Source: Natronosalvus halobius (GTDB lineage Archaea > Halobacteriota > Halobacteria > Halobacteriales > Natrialbaceae). From it: 64,000 nt of DNA. The position numbers were made by a program, and so were the translations under genes. The DNA lies in NCBI RefSeq assembly GCF_024138145.1, contig NZ_CP099997.1:1922001-1986000 (forward strand), written 5' to 3'. The notes under the pieces are model-generated. The model was not told the DNA's origin. It was given only the letters and a program-made list of their open reading frames with translations, and made no database searches. Shown here in pieces: positions 7,961-16,884 of the stretch (the first letter of the stretch is position 1; the number at the start of each line of letters is the position of its first letter).

Positions 7961-9616
7961 ATGATCGATGCCACACCGTTGCAGGTCGATCCCGAGGTGC
8001 TCGTCGAGGGCGTCAACCTCGCGTGGGTGCTGACGGTCACCTTCCTGATCTTCTTCATGCACGCGGGCTTCGCCATGCTCGAGGCCGGCCAGGTGCGCTC
8101 GAAGAACGTCGCGAACCAGCTGACGAAGAATTTGCTGACCTGGAGCGTCGGCGTGACCGTGTTCTTCCTCGTCGGCGCCGGGGTCGAAGGTCTCGTCGCG
8201 GGCGACGGGTTCGTGCCGGCCTTCGACGTCGCCGAACCCAACGCGTGGGTCGACTGGCTGTTCGGCGCCGTCTTCGCGATGACGGCGGCGACCATCGTCT
8301 CCGGAGCCGTCGCCGGCCGTGCGAAACTCCGCGCGTACGTCGGCTACACATTCCTGCTGGCGGCGGTCATCTACCCGGTCGTCACCGGCCTCACCTGGGC
8401 CGGGAGCCATCTGGTCGTCGGTGGAGTCGTCTTCGAGGACTTCGCCGGCGGCATGATCGTCCACGGGATGGGCGGCATCGCCGGCCTCACCGCCGCGTGG
8501 GTCCTCGGCCCGCGCCTCGACCGCTACAACCAGGACGGGACGGTCAACGTGATCCCCGGCCACTCGATGACCTTCGCCGTGCTCGGCACGCTCGTGCTCG
8601 CCTTCGGCTGGTACGGCTTCAACGTCGGCACCGCGGCGACGGTCTTCGCACTCGAGGGCGGGGAACTCGTCCTCGGGGACTTCGCCACCGTCGGTCGCGT
8701 CGCCATGACGACGACCATCGCGATGGGCTGTGGCGCCATGGGTGCCGGGCTCGTCGCCTGGCTCAAGACCGGCAAGGTCGACACCCTGTACGTCGCAAAC
8801 GGCCTGCTCGCCGGGCTCGTCGGCATCACCGCAATTCCCCACACGACCGCCTGGTGGGGCGCGTTCGTCGTCGGCGGCCTCGCTGGCGCCCAGCTCCCGC
8901 TGGTCTTCGGCTTCGTCGAGAACGTCCTGAAGATCGACGACGTCTGTGCGGTGTTCCCTGTCCACGGCTCGGCCGGGGTCCTCGGGACGCTCCTGTACCC
9001 GTTCGTCGCCGCACCCGGCGTCGTCGAGAGCGTCGCGAACGCGTTCGCCGCACAGGTCGTCGGCGTGGCCGTCATCGCCGGCTGGACGATCCTCGCCACG
9101 GGCTTCGTCTGGGGCGCGTTCAAAGCGGTCGGCCAGGCTCGAGTTACGCCAGAACACGAACGCGACGGCCTCGACGTGAGCGAACACGGCGTCGACACCT
9201 ACCCCGAGTTCGGCACGCCCGAAGTCGCGGCCGACGGCGGTGCGATCCGGGCGGACGGCGGTACTGCAGACAGCGGCATCTGGATGGTCACCGCCATCGT
9301 CCGCCCCGACCGCCTGGGCGATGTGAAGACGAACCTCGCCGGAATCGGCGCTCCCTCGCTGACGGTCACGAACGTCTCCGGTCGCGGCTCCCAGCCCGCG
9401 AAGACCGGCCAGTGGCGCGGCGAGGAGTACGCCGTCGACCTCCACCAGAAGGTCAAGATCGAGTGCGTCGTCGCCGATGTCCCGGCCACCGAAGTCGTCG
9501 ACGCGATCCGCGAGGCCGCGAACACGGGCGAACCGGGCGACGGCAAAATCTTCGTCATCCCGGTCGAGGACGCCTGCCAGGTTCGTACGGGGGCGACTGG
9601 CCCCGAAGCCGTCTAA
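7961..9616 (+). CDS. Ammonium transporter fused to a C-terminal PII (GlnK-type) domain
   Basis: A 551-residue fusion. Residues 1 to about 400 are an Amt/Mep/Rh channel with multiple membrane helices. The twin pore histidines are at His168 ([11 protein letters not shown]) and His335 (VFPVHGSAG), and [15 protein letters not shown] is near the start. After a polar linker, residues from about 438 to the end form a complete PII protein: [25 protein letters not shown], a T-loop ending [27 protein letters not shown] for nucleotide binding, and a final RTG. Normally a separate glnK follows amtB and plugs the channel when nitrogen is plentiful. Here the plug is covalently attached, and no free glnK is next to the gene. 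The T-loop Tyr51 equivalent is kept, while the Tyr46 equivalent is Trp. Confidence 0.93.
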   Translation: MIDATPLQVDPEVLVEGVNLAWVLTVTFLIFFMHAGFAMLEAGQVRSKNVANQLTKNLLTWSVGVTVFFLVGAGVEGLVAGDGFVPAFDVAEPNAWVDWLFGAVFAMTAATIVSGAVAGRAKLRAYVGYTFLLAAVIYPVVTGLTWAGSHLVVGGVVFEDFAGGMIVHGMGGIAGLTAAWVLGPRLDRYNQDGTVNVIPGHSMTFAVLGTLVLAFGWYGFNVGTAATVFALEGGELVLGDFATVGRVAMTTTIAMGCGAMGAGLVAWLKTGKVDTLYVANGLLAGLVGITAIPHTTAWWGAFVVGGLAGAQLPLVFGFVENVLKIDDVCAVFPVHGSAGVLGTLLYPFVAAPGVVESVANAFAAQVVGVAVIAGWTILATGFVWGAFKAVGQARVTPEHERDGLDVSEHGVDTYPEFGTPEVAADGGAIRADGGTADSGIWMVTAIVRPDRLGDVKTNLAGIGAPSLTVTNVSGRGSQPAKTGQWRGEEYAVDLHQKVKIECVVADVPATEVVDAIREAANTGEPGDGKIFVIPVEDACQVRTGATGPEAV

Positions 9617-9780
9617 CGACTGATTGCGTCTGTCTCGGACGGTTTCTAAACGAACCTCGAGACGGGTTTCGGACGCTTCTCCCGCGTCCTCGCTCGACAG
9701 TTCGGCATCAGAACTGGTCGTGACCGTCGACTGTCAGTATACACTACGTTTCAAGAGGACGTGCGGAATACGTCGACCCG

Positions 9781-11217
9781 ATGCGCCGTTCGCTCACCAT
9801 CGGTCTCCTGCTCGTCGCGCTGAGTCTCGTCCTCGTCGGTGGTCCGTCGGCGTTGCTCTCACCGTCGACAGAAGACGTCGCACCCGAGACGAGCGAAGAC
9901 CCCGAGATCGAACTCGTCACCTTCGAAGACTCCGAAAGCGCGATCTGGGCGTACATGAGCCCGAGTAAGACGCACAAGAAACACAGCCCCATCAACGTCT
10001 TCGTTCGGGGCGACAGCGACGAGGTCGTCCGCCTGCTCCAGGAGGAAGCCGACGGCGACTGGCAGGAACTCGAGGAAGACGAACAGGACGCCGACGCCGA
10101 CACTTATGCGGTGTTCGGGGGGAACGAAACGAACGAAACCGCCAACGGGACCGACGAAGTCAACGGAACCAACGAAGTCAACAGAACCAACGGAACCACC
10201 GAAACCGACGAAAACGAAACCAACGAAACCGCGAACGAAACCGGACTCGAGTCCATCAACCGGCAGATCGCTACCACCACGAACTGGGGCGAAACCGCGG
10301 GCGGAACTCGATACGCCTGGATCGATCCCGGTCCCGACGAACCAGCCTACTGGGCCACCGAAACAGTGCAACTCGACGACGGCACCTACTACGGTGAGCG
10401 GATCCACATCCGGGTCTACGCGAGCCCCAACCCCGACGACCAGTGGGTCGCTATGCAAGCCCACAGCGAGCACTTCGACTGGTTCACCCTCCGCCACCGC
10501 GTTGACGGCGTCGAAAACGCCCAACTCGAGGTCGAACGCGAGTTCATGGCCCTCCCGAAGGTCGATCCAAAGGAGGACGTCGTCCGCCGGAACGTGGACA
10601 ACGCCGGCCCCTCCGACGCCGACGGTTGGGCGACCAAAGTCGATCTAATTGGCCTCCTCGTCCTTCCGGTCTTCGGGCTCGCCGCCGGACGGGAAATTGT
10701 CGAGCGCGCACCACGAGGCCTCGAGGACCGTCTCACGGAGGTCGACAAGCGACGACTCGCTGCCGCCTACGACCGGATCGAGGTTCGCCACCCCATCCTG
10801 GCGGGGACCATCGTCGCGCTGTTTCTCGGCGTTCGCGTGGCCGGCATCGCCCTCGAACAGTGGGCCACATTCCTCACGATGCACAACATCGCGGCGCTCC
10901 TGTATCCGGTGATCGCGCTGGGCATCCCCATCGCCACTTACCTGATCGCCCGCGGCCTCGAGTCCAGACTCGATGCGGCCGTCGCGGCCTCGGTCTCACT
11001 CGCGGCGGCGATGTGGATCGACTACGGAATGGTCGGCGTCAGTTCGCTCCCCATCGACGTCGTGCTCCAGCGGATGCTCGTGATCGTCGCCATCGGACTC
11101 ATCGCCGCTGGGGCCGCTCGACGAGCGACTCGCGACCGCGTCCTGAACGACATGCTGCTAGTCGGCGCCGCGATGTGGGGGCTCGTGCTGGCCGGCACGC
11201 TGTTCGGGTACTTCTGA
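9781..11217 (+). CDS. Membrane protein with exposed domain and dense N-glycosylation sequon tract
   Basis: Function not recognised. The 478-residue protein starts with a signal or anchor helix (about residues 7-27). A long extracytoplasmic-looking region follows, to about residue 285, and then five or six membrane helices to the C-terminus. Within the exposed part, residues 115-154 consist almost wholly of N-x-T triplets, nine sequons in 40 residues. The flanking exposed sequence (SPINVFVRGDSDEV, then GERIHIRVYASPN and the His/Asp-containing segment after it) is loosely reminiscent of the LssY C-terminal domain, a weak impression only. The gene stands alone, 164 bp after the Amt-PII gene and convergent with the flavoprotein gene downstream. 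Confidence 0.75.
   Translation: MRRSLTIGLLLVALSLVLVGGPSALLSPSTEDVAPETSEDPEIELVTFEDSESAIWAYMSPSKTHKKHSPINVFVRGDSDEVVRLLQEEADGDWQELEEDEQDADADTYAVFGGNETNETANGTDEVNGTNEVNRTNGTTETDENETNETANETGLESINRQIATTTNWGETAGGTRYAWIDPGPDEPAYWATETVQLDDGTYYGERIHIRVYASPNPDDQWVAMQAHSEHFDWFTLRHRVDGVENAQLEVEREFMALPKVDPKEDVVRRNVDNAGPSDADGWATKVDLIGLLVLPVFGLAAGREIVERAPRGLEDRLTEVDKRRLAAAYDRIEVRHPILAGTIVALFLGVRVAGIALEQWATFLTMHNIAALLYPVIALGIPIATYLIARGLESRLDAAVAASVSLAAAMWIDYGMVGVSSLPIDVVLQRMLVIVAIGLIAAGAARRATRDRVLNDMLLVGAAMWGLVLAGTLFGYF
10123..10242 (+). repeat. In-gene 9-bp repeat tract coding N-x-T sequons
   Basis: Inside the membrane-protein gene. Repeated words of the type AACGAAACC and AACGGAACC, kept in frame, code for NET, NGT or NRT. 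Nine sequons fall in 40 codons. The low-complexity tract is likely to vary in length between strains by slippage. Confidence 0.8.
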
Positions 11218-11292
11218 ACGCGGCGTCGTCAGCACTCGAGGCCGAGCGAAGGGTGAAGGCCTCCAGACCGAGTGAGAATAGCGTAACGCGGC

Positions 11293-12690
11293 TCAGTCGT
11301 CCGCTTGCGCCGGTTCCGGATCGGCACCTGCTCCGGTCTCGAACGCGTCGTCCTCGAGTCGCGGGAAGTGACCGATGGTGTCCTCGCGGAACGCCTCCTC
11401 GTCGAAGGAGTAGTCCTCCTCGAAGAAGTCGACGGCCGTCTTCGCGTCCTGCATCGCGTTCTTCAGGCTGGTTGATGCGCCCGGCGACGGTGTGATGTTG
11501 AAGATGATGTCGTCGCCGACGATCTTGGCCTCGCCCATGTCGAGGGACTTCTTCTTCGTGTCGACGATCTGCGGGCGCACGCCGCCGTAGCCCTTCGCAC
11601 GCTCGATGTCCTCGAGTTCGGCGGTCGGGACGACCTTCTGGACGTGCGGGAGGAACGACTTCGGGCCGACATCGGGGAGGTCGTAGACGAGGTTCCGGAG
11701 CACGTACGGCAGGAGAATGCGATCGGAGAGGATGTTGGCGTAGCTGGCAAACGCCGCAACGTTGAGACCGAACACGTCGAGGAAGTCCTCGACCGTCGAG
11801 AGGCGACCGCGCTCGAGCGTCGGCACGAGCTTCGCGGTCGGTCCGAAGCGGGTGATCGAGGGGTCGTGTACGTCCGCGTCGCCGTGGACCGCGGCGAAGG
11901 GGAGCTTCTTCATCTGGAGCGTGTAGACCTTGCCGTTGAGGAAGTCCTCGGCCAGGAAGAAGCTACCCGCGATGGGGAGCAAGACCTTGTCCTCGCCGTA
12001 GCCCAGTTCCTTGGCGATCTGGAGGCTGTGTGAGCCGGCGGCGACGACCGCGACGTCGCAATCGAACTTGCCCCGGGCCGTGTCGAGGGTGTAGCCGTCG
12101 TACGTCTCGGTCAGGTCGGTGACCTGGGTGCCCGTGAAGACGTCGACGCTGGCCTCCTGGCGGGCGTTGTCGACGAGCGATTTAGCGACCTCGCCGTAGT
12201 CGACGACGTAGCCGTCGGGCGTCTGCAGGGCCAGCAGGTCTTTGGCGGGATCGCGACCCTCGACGACCTTCGGCTCGAGTTCGCCGATTTCCTCGCGACC
12301 GATCGGGCGCAGCTTCGGAAAGAGGTCGCCGAAGCCCTCGTCGTGGTAGCGGGCCTCGAGTTCGGCGACCTCGTCGTCGCCGACGCCGAGTACCATCTTC
12401 GAACGCTTCGAGTGAATCTCGCGGTCCGGGTCGTGGTGCTCGAGGTAGCCGGCGAGGATCTCGGCGCCTTCCTTGACCTTCTCGGCCTTCTCGAGGGTGT
12501 AGTTGGTCTCGATGTCTCCGAAGTGCAGGGTCTGGGAGTTGTTCGTGTGGTGGGAGTTGATCGCCGAGATTTCGGCTTCCTTCTCGAGCAGGGCGATCGA
12601 CTCGATGTCGGTGAACTTCGCGGTCGTGTAGAGGAGCGACGCGCCACTGATTCCACCGCCGACGATAACGAGGTCGTATTTGCCTGACAT
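11293..12690 (-). CDS. FAD-dependent oxidoreductase, malate:quinone oxidoreductase-like
   Basis: A 465-residue flavoprotein. The N-terminal dinucleotide-binding motif is YDLVIVGGGISGASLLYT, followed by LLEKEAEIS. The segment with NSHHTNNSQTLHFGD and IETNYT resembles the substrate-proximal motif of malate:quinone oxidoreductases (NNAGTGH...ELNYT), as do DFLNGKVYTLQMKKLPF and FGPTAKLVP further on. Such enzymes oxidise malate to oxaloacetate and pass electrons to the quinone pool at the membrane. Substrate is inferred from family resemblance, and other 2-hydroxyacid oxidases of the DAO superfamily are possible. The gene is monocistronic and convergent with the preceding membrane-protein gene. 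Confidence 0.75.
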   Translation of the reverse strand: MSGKYDLVIVGGGISGASLLYTTAKFTDIESIALLEKEAEISAINSHHTNNSQTLHFGDIETNYTLEKAEKVKEGAEILAGYLEHHDPDREIHSKRSKMVLGVGDDEVAELEARYHDEGFGDLFPKLRPIGREEIGELEPKVVEGRDPAKDLLALQTPDGYVVDYGEVAKSLVDNARQEASVDVFTGTQVTDLTETYDGYTLDTARGKFDCDVAVVAAGSHSLQIAKELGYGEDKVLLPIAGSFFLAEDFLNGKVYTLQMKKLPFAAVHGDADVHDPSITRFGPTAKLVPTLERGRLSTVEDFLDVFGLNVAAFASYANILSDRILLPYVLRNLVYDLPDVGPKSFLPHVQKVVPTAELEDIERAKGYGGVRPQIVDTKKKSLDMGEAKIVGDDIIFNITPSPGASTSLKNAMQDAKTAVDFFEEDYSFDEEAFREDTIGHFPRLEDDAFETGAGADPEPAQADD

Positions 12691-12853
12691 GCGTGGTACT
12701 GGTGGTTGTCTGAACTACGGACCTTCTACGGTTTAAGTCATGTTTTATCGGCACGTGTGCCACCAACGATCGTCAGAAGGCGTTTCGACGATCGTAGAAG
12801 ATGGGGCAATCGACGTCCGAACGGTCTCAGTCTCACCCCGACGCTCGAACAGT

Positions 12854-14746
12854 TCAGTCCCGCCCGTGCCTCGTCACACACCGCGACAGTCCGATTAACT
12901 CCACGGGTTCGGAGTTGTCGGGCGAATAGACCACCATCTGTCCTTTCTCCATGTAGGGGACCTTCGACTCGAGGTCGCTCGGAATGTTCACGCTCTTGAT
13001 CGCGTCCTCGTCGCCCAAATTGAGGACGACCGTGGTGTTGATCTGTTTGAAGACCGCGTCGTGGATGTCCTGGGGGTCCTGGGTGATCAAAAAGAGTCCC
13101 AGACGCTCCTTTCGGCCCTGTTTTGCGGCCTCGGTGAACTTCGTGATGACCTTCCGGGCCTGCACGCTGTCGGCGTCGGTGAGGAAGTTGTGCGCCTCGT
13201 CCATTCCCAGAATCAGCGGCGTCTCCTTGATCCGGTCGAAGTCCGGGTCGTTCGACAGTTTCTGGTCGATCAGCAGGCTCGAGAGCGCGAGGACGACCGC
13301 CTCCGTCGCCCGCGAGTCGTTGATGTGGTAGGTCGGAACGACGCTCAGTTGCCCCGGCGCGACGAACTCCGAAATCAGGTCCGTGATCGGACGCGCGTCC
13401 TGGTCGAACACGTCGTCGAACCCGAAGACGCGCCGCCGAACGGCGTCGTACGTCGCCTCGTGGACCCGACCCGACTCGTCGAGTTCCTCCCGCAGAGCCG
13501 GGTCGTCGAGGAAGGATTTGAAGCCCGCGTAGCTCGCGCTCGACGTTTCTTTGAAGTACTGGTCGAGCAGGTACGTGAGCCCCCCGTACTGATTGTCGTT
13601 GAGCGACCCACCCGAGACAAGCCACGGCCGGGAGCGACACATCGAGAACGGAATAGTGAACTCCACCTGTTCGGCGCGGTGGTGACCCGCGGCGTAGCTC
13701 GAGTCCCCCACTTTCGGAACGAACGCCGTCGTGTCGTCGTGGCCGCCATAGGCGATGCCCTCGCGCTCGAGGCGGCGGGCGAAGTCCTCCTCTAAATCGG
13801 GGTTGTCGTCGTGCATCTGGGCGTACTCGTCCTGGGGGTCGAACTGGACGACTGCGGGCGTGACCTCCCGGCCGTCGGCCATCGGGTACCGGCGCTCCTC
13901 GGCGAGGTACTGCCGCAAGATGTTCTTCGCGCCGTGGGTCTTCCCGGAGCCCGTCCCGCCAGCGATCAGCGTGTGCCGGAAGACAAGTGGGTCGCCCGAG
14001 TCGTAGTCGTCCTTGAGCCGGTAGTCGATGGTCGGCGGCGAGGCGTTCGTCCGGACCTTCTCCCCGCCAACCGAAAGGTGGCCGAGGAAGACGCCCTCCT
14101 CGGGCATCTTCAGCCCGGTCTTGATCTCGTCGGTGTCGCTTGCTTCCTGGATCACCGTTTGCGGTTTGGGCACGCGGTCGGTCATCCGGCGCTTGAGTTC
14201 GCCGTCGTCGCCGGACGACGTCCGGCTGCTCGCGGAGCTGGGCTCCGTGCTGTCGTCGTAGAGGACGGCGATCGGCTCGAGTTCCGCGACGAATTTGAAA
14301 TCGGCCTCGTCGTCGGGGTCGAAGCCGCCGCCGTGCATCGCCCGTCGAGCGTGGATCTCGGTCGCGTCGTCGGCGTGGTACTGCTGGGCGTACTCGAGGC
14401 CCGCGATCTGGCAGAACAGGCGCTCGCCGTCGGGGTAGCTCGCGAGGACGTACGTTCCTAGCCGGATATCGGAGCGATTGTCGGCGGTGACGTACGCCCG
14501 CAGGGTCGTTTCGTCGCCGTCCGTCGAGACGCGCAGGCCCTGCGAGACGCAGATGGTCCCGATACCGCTCTCCCGACCGCGCGGTTCGACGGCGGTTCGC
14601 TCGAAGTCGCTACCGGTCGTCCCGCTACTCGTGTCCGCGCCCGCGTTCGCGCTCGCAGACGCCGACTCCGCCGCTTCCGACTCGTCGTCGGCCGCCTCGC
14701 TCGAGGCGTCGGCGTCGAACGCCTCGAAGTCACCCAGGTCAGTCAT
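12854..14746 (-). CDS. HerA-like hexameric ATPase with HAS-barrel domain
   Basis: A 630-residue P-loop ATPase of the HerA/FtsK superfamily. An acidic, serine-rich leader (residues 1-50) precedes a beta-rich region (about 55-165) that looks like a HAS barrel. The Walker A motif GGTGSGKT is at 263-270, and the Walker B segment LILGMDEAHNFL is near residue 505. LFLITQDPQDIHDAVFKQ is typical of the sensor part. HerA proteins pump DNA and in archaea usually pair with NurA nuclease for end resection. No nurA is adjacent, so this may be a paralogue with another partner. The start at 14746 follows the best acidic N-terminus, though an internal start cannot be excluded. Confidence 0.8.
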   Translation of the reverse strand: MTDLGDFEAFDADASSEAADDESEAAESASASANAGADTSSGTTGSDFERTAVEPRGRESGIGTICVSQGLRVSTDGDETTLRAYVTADNRSDIRLGTYVLASYPDGERLFCQIAGLEYAQQYHADDATEIHARRAMHGGGFDPDDEADFKFVAELEPIAVLYDDSTEPSSASSRTSSGDDGELKRRMTDRVPKPQTVIQEASDTDEIKTGLKMPEEGVFLGHLSVGGEKVRTNASPPTIDYRLKDDYDSGDPLVFRHTLIAGGTGSGKTHGAKNILRQYLAEERRYPMADGREVTPAVVQFDPQDEYAQMHDDNPDLEEDFARRLEREGIAYGGHDDTTAFVPKVGDSSYAAGHHRAEQVEFTIPFSMCRSRPWLVSGGSLNDNQYGGLTYLLDQYFKETSSASYAGFKSFLDDPALREELDESGRVHEATYDAVRRRVFGFDDVFDQDARPITDLISEFVAPGQLSVVPTYHINDSRATEAVVLALSSLLIDQKLSNDPDFDRIKETPLILGMDEAHNFLTDADSVQARKVITKFTEAAKQGRKERLGLFLITQDPQDIHDAVFKQINTTVVLNLGDEDAIKSVNIPSDLESKVPYMEKGQMVVYSPDNSEPVELIGLSRCVTRHGRD

Positions 14747-14834
14747 ACACTCAGGTCAACTGATGGGAGCTACAAACACGTTTCCCTCCGCACACTCGAC
14801 GCATCGGGCCCTGGCGGTTCCAGATCAGGGCCAA

Positions 14835-15521
14835 CTAATCTAAACTCGAGCGGACCTCTTCGACCGTAATTCGGTGCATGCAGGTGAATGTCTCGTCGTC
14901 GGTTTCGGGCGAGATCGTGACGGTCACCTCCTCGGGGACCGCCCCGACGATCTCGTCGAAGTCGAACTCGGCGGGTGGACACACGATGTAGTCGCCGTCG
15001 CTGTCCGTCTCGGTCCGGACGGTGATACCGGCGTCCCAGTCCTCGCTGTATCCCGAGGCGCCCGCGGAAATCCACCACGAATCCGGGTCGGTGAGATCGA
15101 GGTCGACTCGTTCGTCCGCCGCCTCGAGGGCGATATCGGCGGCCGCCCTGGCACATTCCCGATGGAGGCGATCCGTTTCCTCGACGGTGACCATTTCCTC
15201 GATTGGCTCCGCCTGGCCGGGGGACCGTCGCTGATCGTACTGGCGACAGGATCTGGAGTCTTCGTACGATTCGTCGTCTTTGGAGGACGAATCGTCTCGA
15301 GTGGCGTCATCGTTTCCGGGTGCGTCTGTCACCTCGGATTTATTTTCGTCTTCAGAGGACCCATCGTCGTCGAACGAACCATCACTGTCGGCACTGTCGA
15401 AATCGTTCGGCCCTGTGGTTCGTTCCGGACTGGTATTCTCGATCCGTTCACCGAGACAGCCTGAAAGTACGACAGCACCGACGCTCCCGAGGAGCGTGCG
15501 GCGGGAGGGATTCGTCGCCAT
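14835..15521 (-). CDS. Tat-exported lipoprotein of unknown function
   Basis: About 228 residues. The N-terminus MATNPSRRTLLGSVG holds a twin-arginine motif, followed by a lipobox LSGC, so the protein is exported folded and lipid-anchored outside the membrane. An acidic, serine/aspartate-rich linker of about 70 residues follows. The C-terminal domain has a few cysteines (RSCRQY, HRECARAAADIALEA, VCPPAEFDFDEIVG, TCMHRIT) and is otherwise unrecognised. The start at 15521 is preferred to the ATG six codons upstream because a TATA element sits 25 bp before it and the Tat motif is then at the proper distance. Confidence 0.75.
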   Translation of the reverse strand: MATNPSRRTLLGSVGAVVLSGCLGERIENTSPERTTGPNDFDSADSDGSFDDDGSSEDENKSEVTDAPGNDDATRDDSSSKDDESYEDSRSCRQYDQRRSPGQAEPIEEMVTVEETDRLHRECARAAADIALEAADERVDLDLTDPDSWWISAGASGYSEDWDAGITVRTETDSDGDYIVCPPAEFDFDEIVGAVPEEVTVTISPETDDETFTCMHRITVEEVRSSLD

Positions 15522-15540
15522 ATTCAAAATCCCTAACATG

Positions 15541-15550
15541 AAATTATAAG
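15541..15550 (-). promoter_or_regulatory. TATA element of the Tat lipoprotein gene
   Basis: Reads CTTATAATTT on the minus strand, centred about 25 bp before the ATG at 15521. That spacing implies a leaderless transcript and supports the chosen start. Confidence 0.55.
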
Positions 15551-15674
15551 TCTTCAGGTGGCTCGAGCGCTCGACAGGAGGAGCGAGGGGACGAACGATC
15601 GGTCGAACAGTACACGAATGATCTGCGCCCGAGAAACAGTTTGATAACGTCGTTTCGAGTGAGTCTGAAGCGAC

Positions 15675-16883
15675 CTACTCGAGACGCGCCTGAATCAGGT
15701 CCTCGAGGTCCTCGCGCAGCTCGTCGACGGCGACTTCCTCGAGCACGGGCACGAAGAAGCCCTCCACGAGCATATTGCGCGCGAGTCGCGGGGAGACTCC
15801 ACGCGAAGTCATGTACAGCAGGTCCTCCGCGTCGATCTGGCCGACCGTCGCGGAGTGACTGGCCTCGGTGTCGTGGTTGTTGATGATGAGCTTCGGCGAG
15901 GCGTCGGCCTCCGACTCGTCGCTCAGCATCAGGGTGTTCTCGCGCTGGTAGGAACTCGTGTCCCAGGCGTCCCTGCCGACGTCCTGGACGCCCTCGTAGA
16001 CCGAGCGGGCGGTGTCGTCGGTGACGCCGCGGGTGACGAGGTCCGCGGTCGTGTGCTCGGCGCGGTGCCAGACCTTCGCGTCGATGTCGAAGTGCTGATC
16101 GTCGTGGCCGAAGAAGGCGCCGACGATCTGGGTCTCCGAGGAGTCCCCGGAGAGCAGGGTCGAGGTTTCGGTCTTCGTCAGCTTGGTTCCGATGTTGCCC
16201 TCGATCCAGTTGATCGTGGCGTAGGTGTCGGTCTCGCCGCGTTTGGCGCTGAAGCAGTACGATTCCTCCGAGAGGTTCTGGAGGCTCCCGTACTGGACGT
16301 AGCTGTTCTCGCCGGCGGCGATCTCGACGATGCCGCTGTAGTACTGCTCCTCGTCGAGTTCCGTCCCGGTGGACTGGCGCTCGAGAATCGTCACCGAACT
16401 CGAGTCTTCGGTGACGACGAGCGTGTAATTGAACAGCGATCGGGAGTGCATCTCGGTCCGGATCGTGACGTCCTCGGCGTCGACGCCCTCGGGGACGTAG
16501 ATCACGGTTCCCGTACTGAACAGCGCCGTCGACAGCGCCGTCAGGTAGTTCTCCTGGGGGTCGACGATGGAGCCGAAGTGCTCGCGCACGAGGTCTTCGT
16601 GCTCGTCGAGGGCCTCCGCCCACGGGAGCACGTCGACGTCGTCGGGGCCGACCTGGTCTTTCTCTTCAGCCGCGTTGAGGGGGTCCACGAGGGACTCGAA
16701 GTCGAGTCCGTGGAGGTTCGTCCAGTTGCGACCCGGCGTACGGATCACGTCCGGCATGTCCAGTTCCTCGAGGGCCTCGAGGGCCTCGAGACGGGTCTCG
16801 AGCATCCACTCGGGTTCCTCGAGGTCCCCCGAAATTTGGCGTACCTGTTCCGGCGTCAAATTGGCGTGTACCTGCGTGCTCAT
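15675..16883 (-). CDS. sufD: Fe-S cluster assembly protein SufD
   Basis: A 402-residue scaffold-complex subunit, partner of SufB in the SufBC2D complex that builds iron-sulfur clusters. The N-terminus has EEPEWMLETRLEALEAL, parallel to the EPDWMRERRLRALRQY of SufB. The core is the beta-helix fold with repeated short strands (NYTLVVTEDSSSVTILERQ, AGENSYVQYGSLQN). The C-terminal SATVGQIDAEDLLYMTSRG matches the SufB/SufD family signature. It begins one base after the sufB stop, so translation is probably coupled. It is last in the sufCBD transcript. Confidence 0.95.
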   Translation of the reverse strand: MSTQVHANLTPEQVRQISGDLEEPEWMLETRLEALEALEELDMPDVIRTPGRNWTNLHGLDFESLVDPLNAAEEKDQVGPDDVDVLPWAEALDEHEDLVREHFGSIVDPQENYLTALSTALFSTGTVIYVPEGVDAEDVTIRTEMHSRSLFNYTLVVTEDSSSVTILERQSTGTELDEEQYYSGIVEIAAGENSYVQYGSLQNLSEESYCFSAKRGETDTYATINWIEGNIGTKLTKTETSTLLSGDSSETQIVGAFFGHDDQHFDIDAKVWHRAEHTTADLVTRGVTDDTARSVYEGVQDVGRDAWDTSSYQRENTLMLSDESEADASPKLIINNHDTEASHSATVGQIDAEDLLYMTSRGVSPRLARNMLVEGFFVPVLEEVAVDELREDLEDLIQARLE

Positions 16884-16884
16884 G

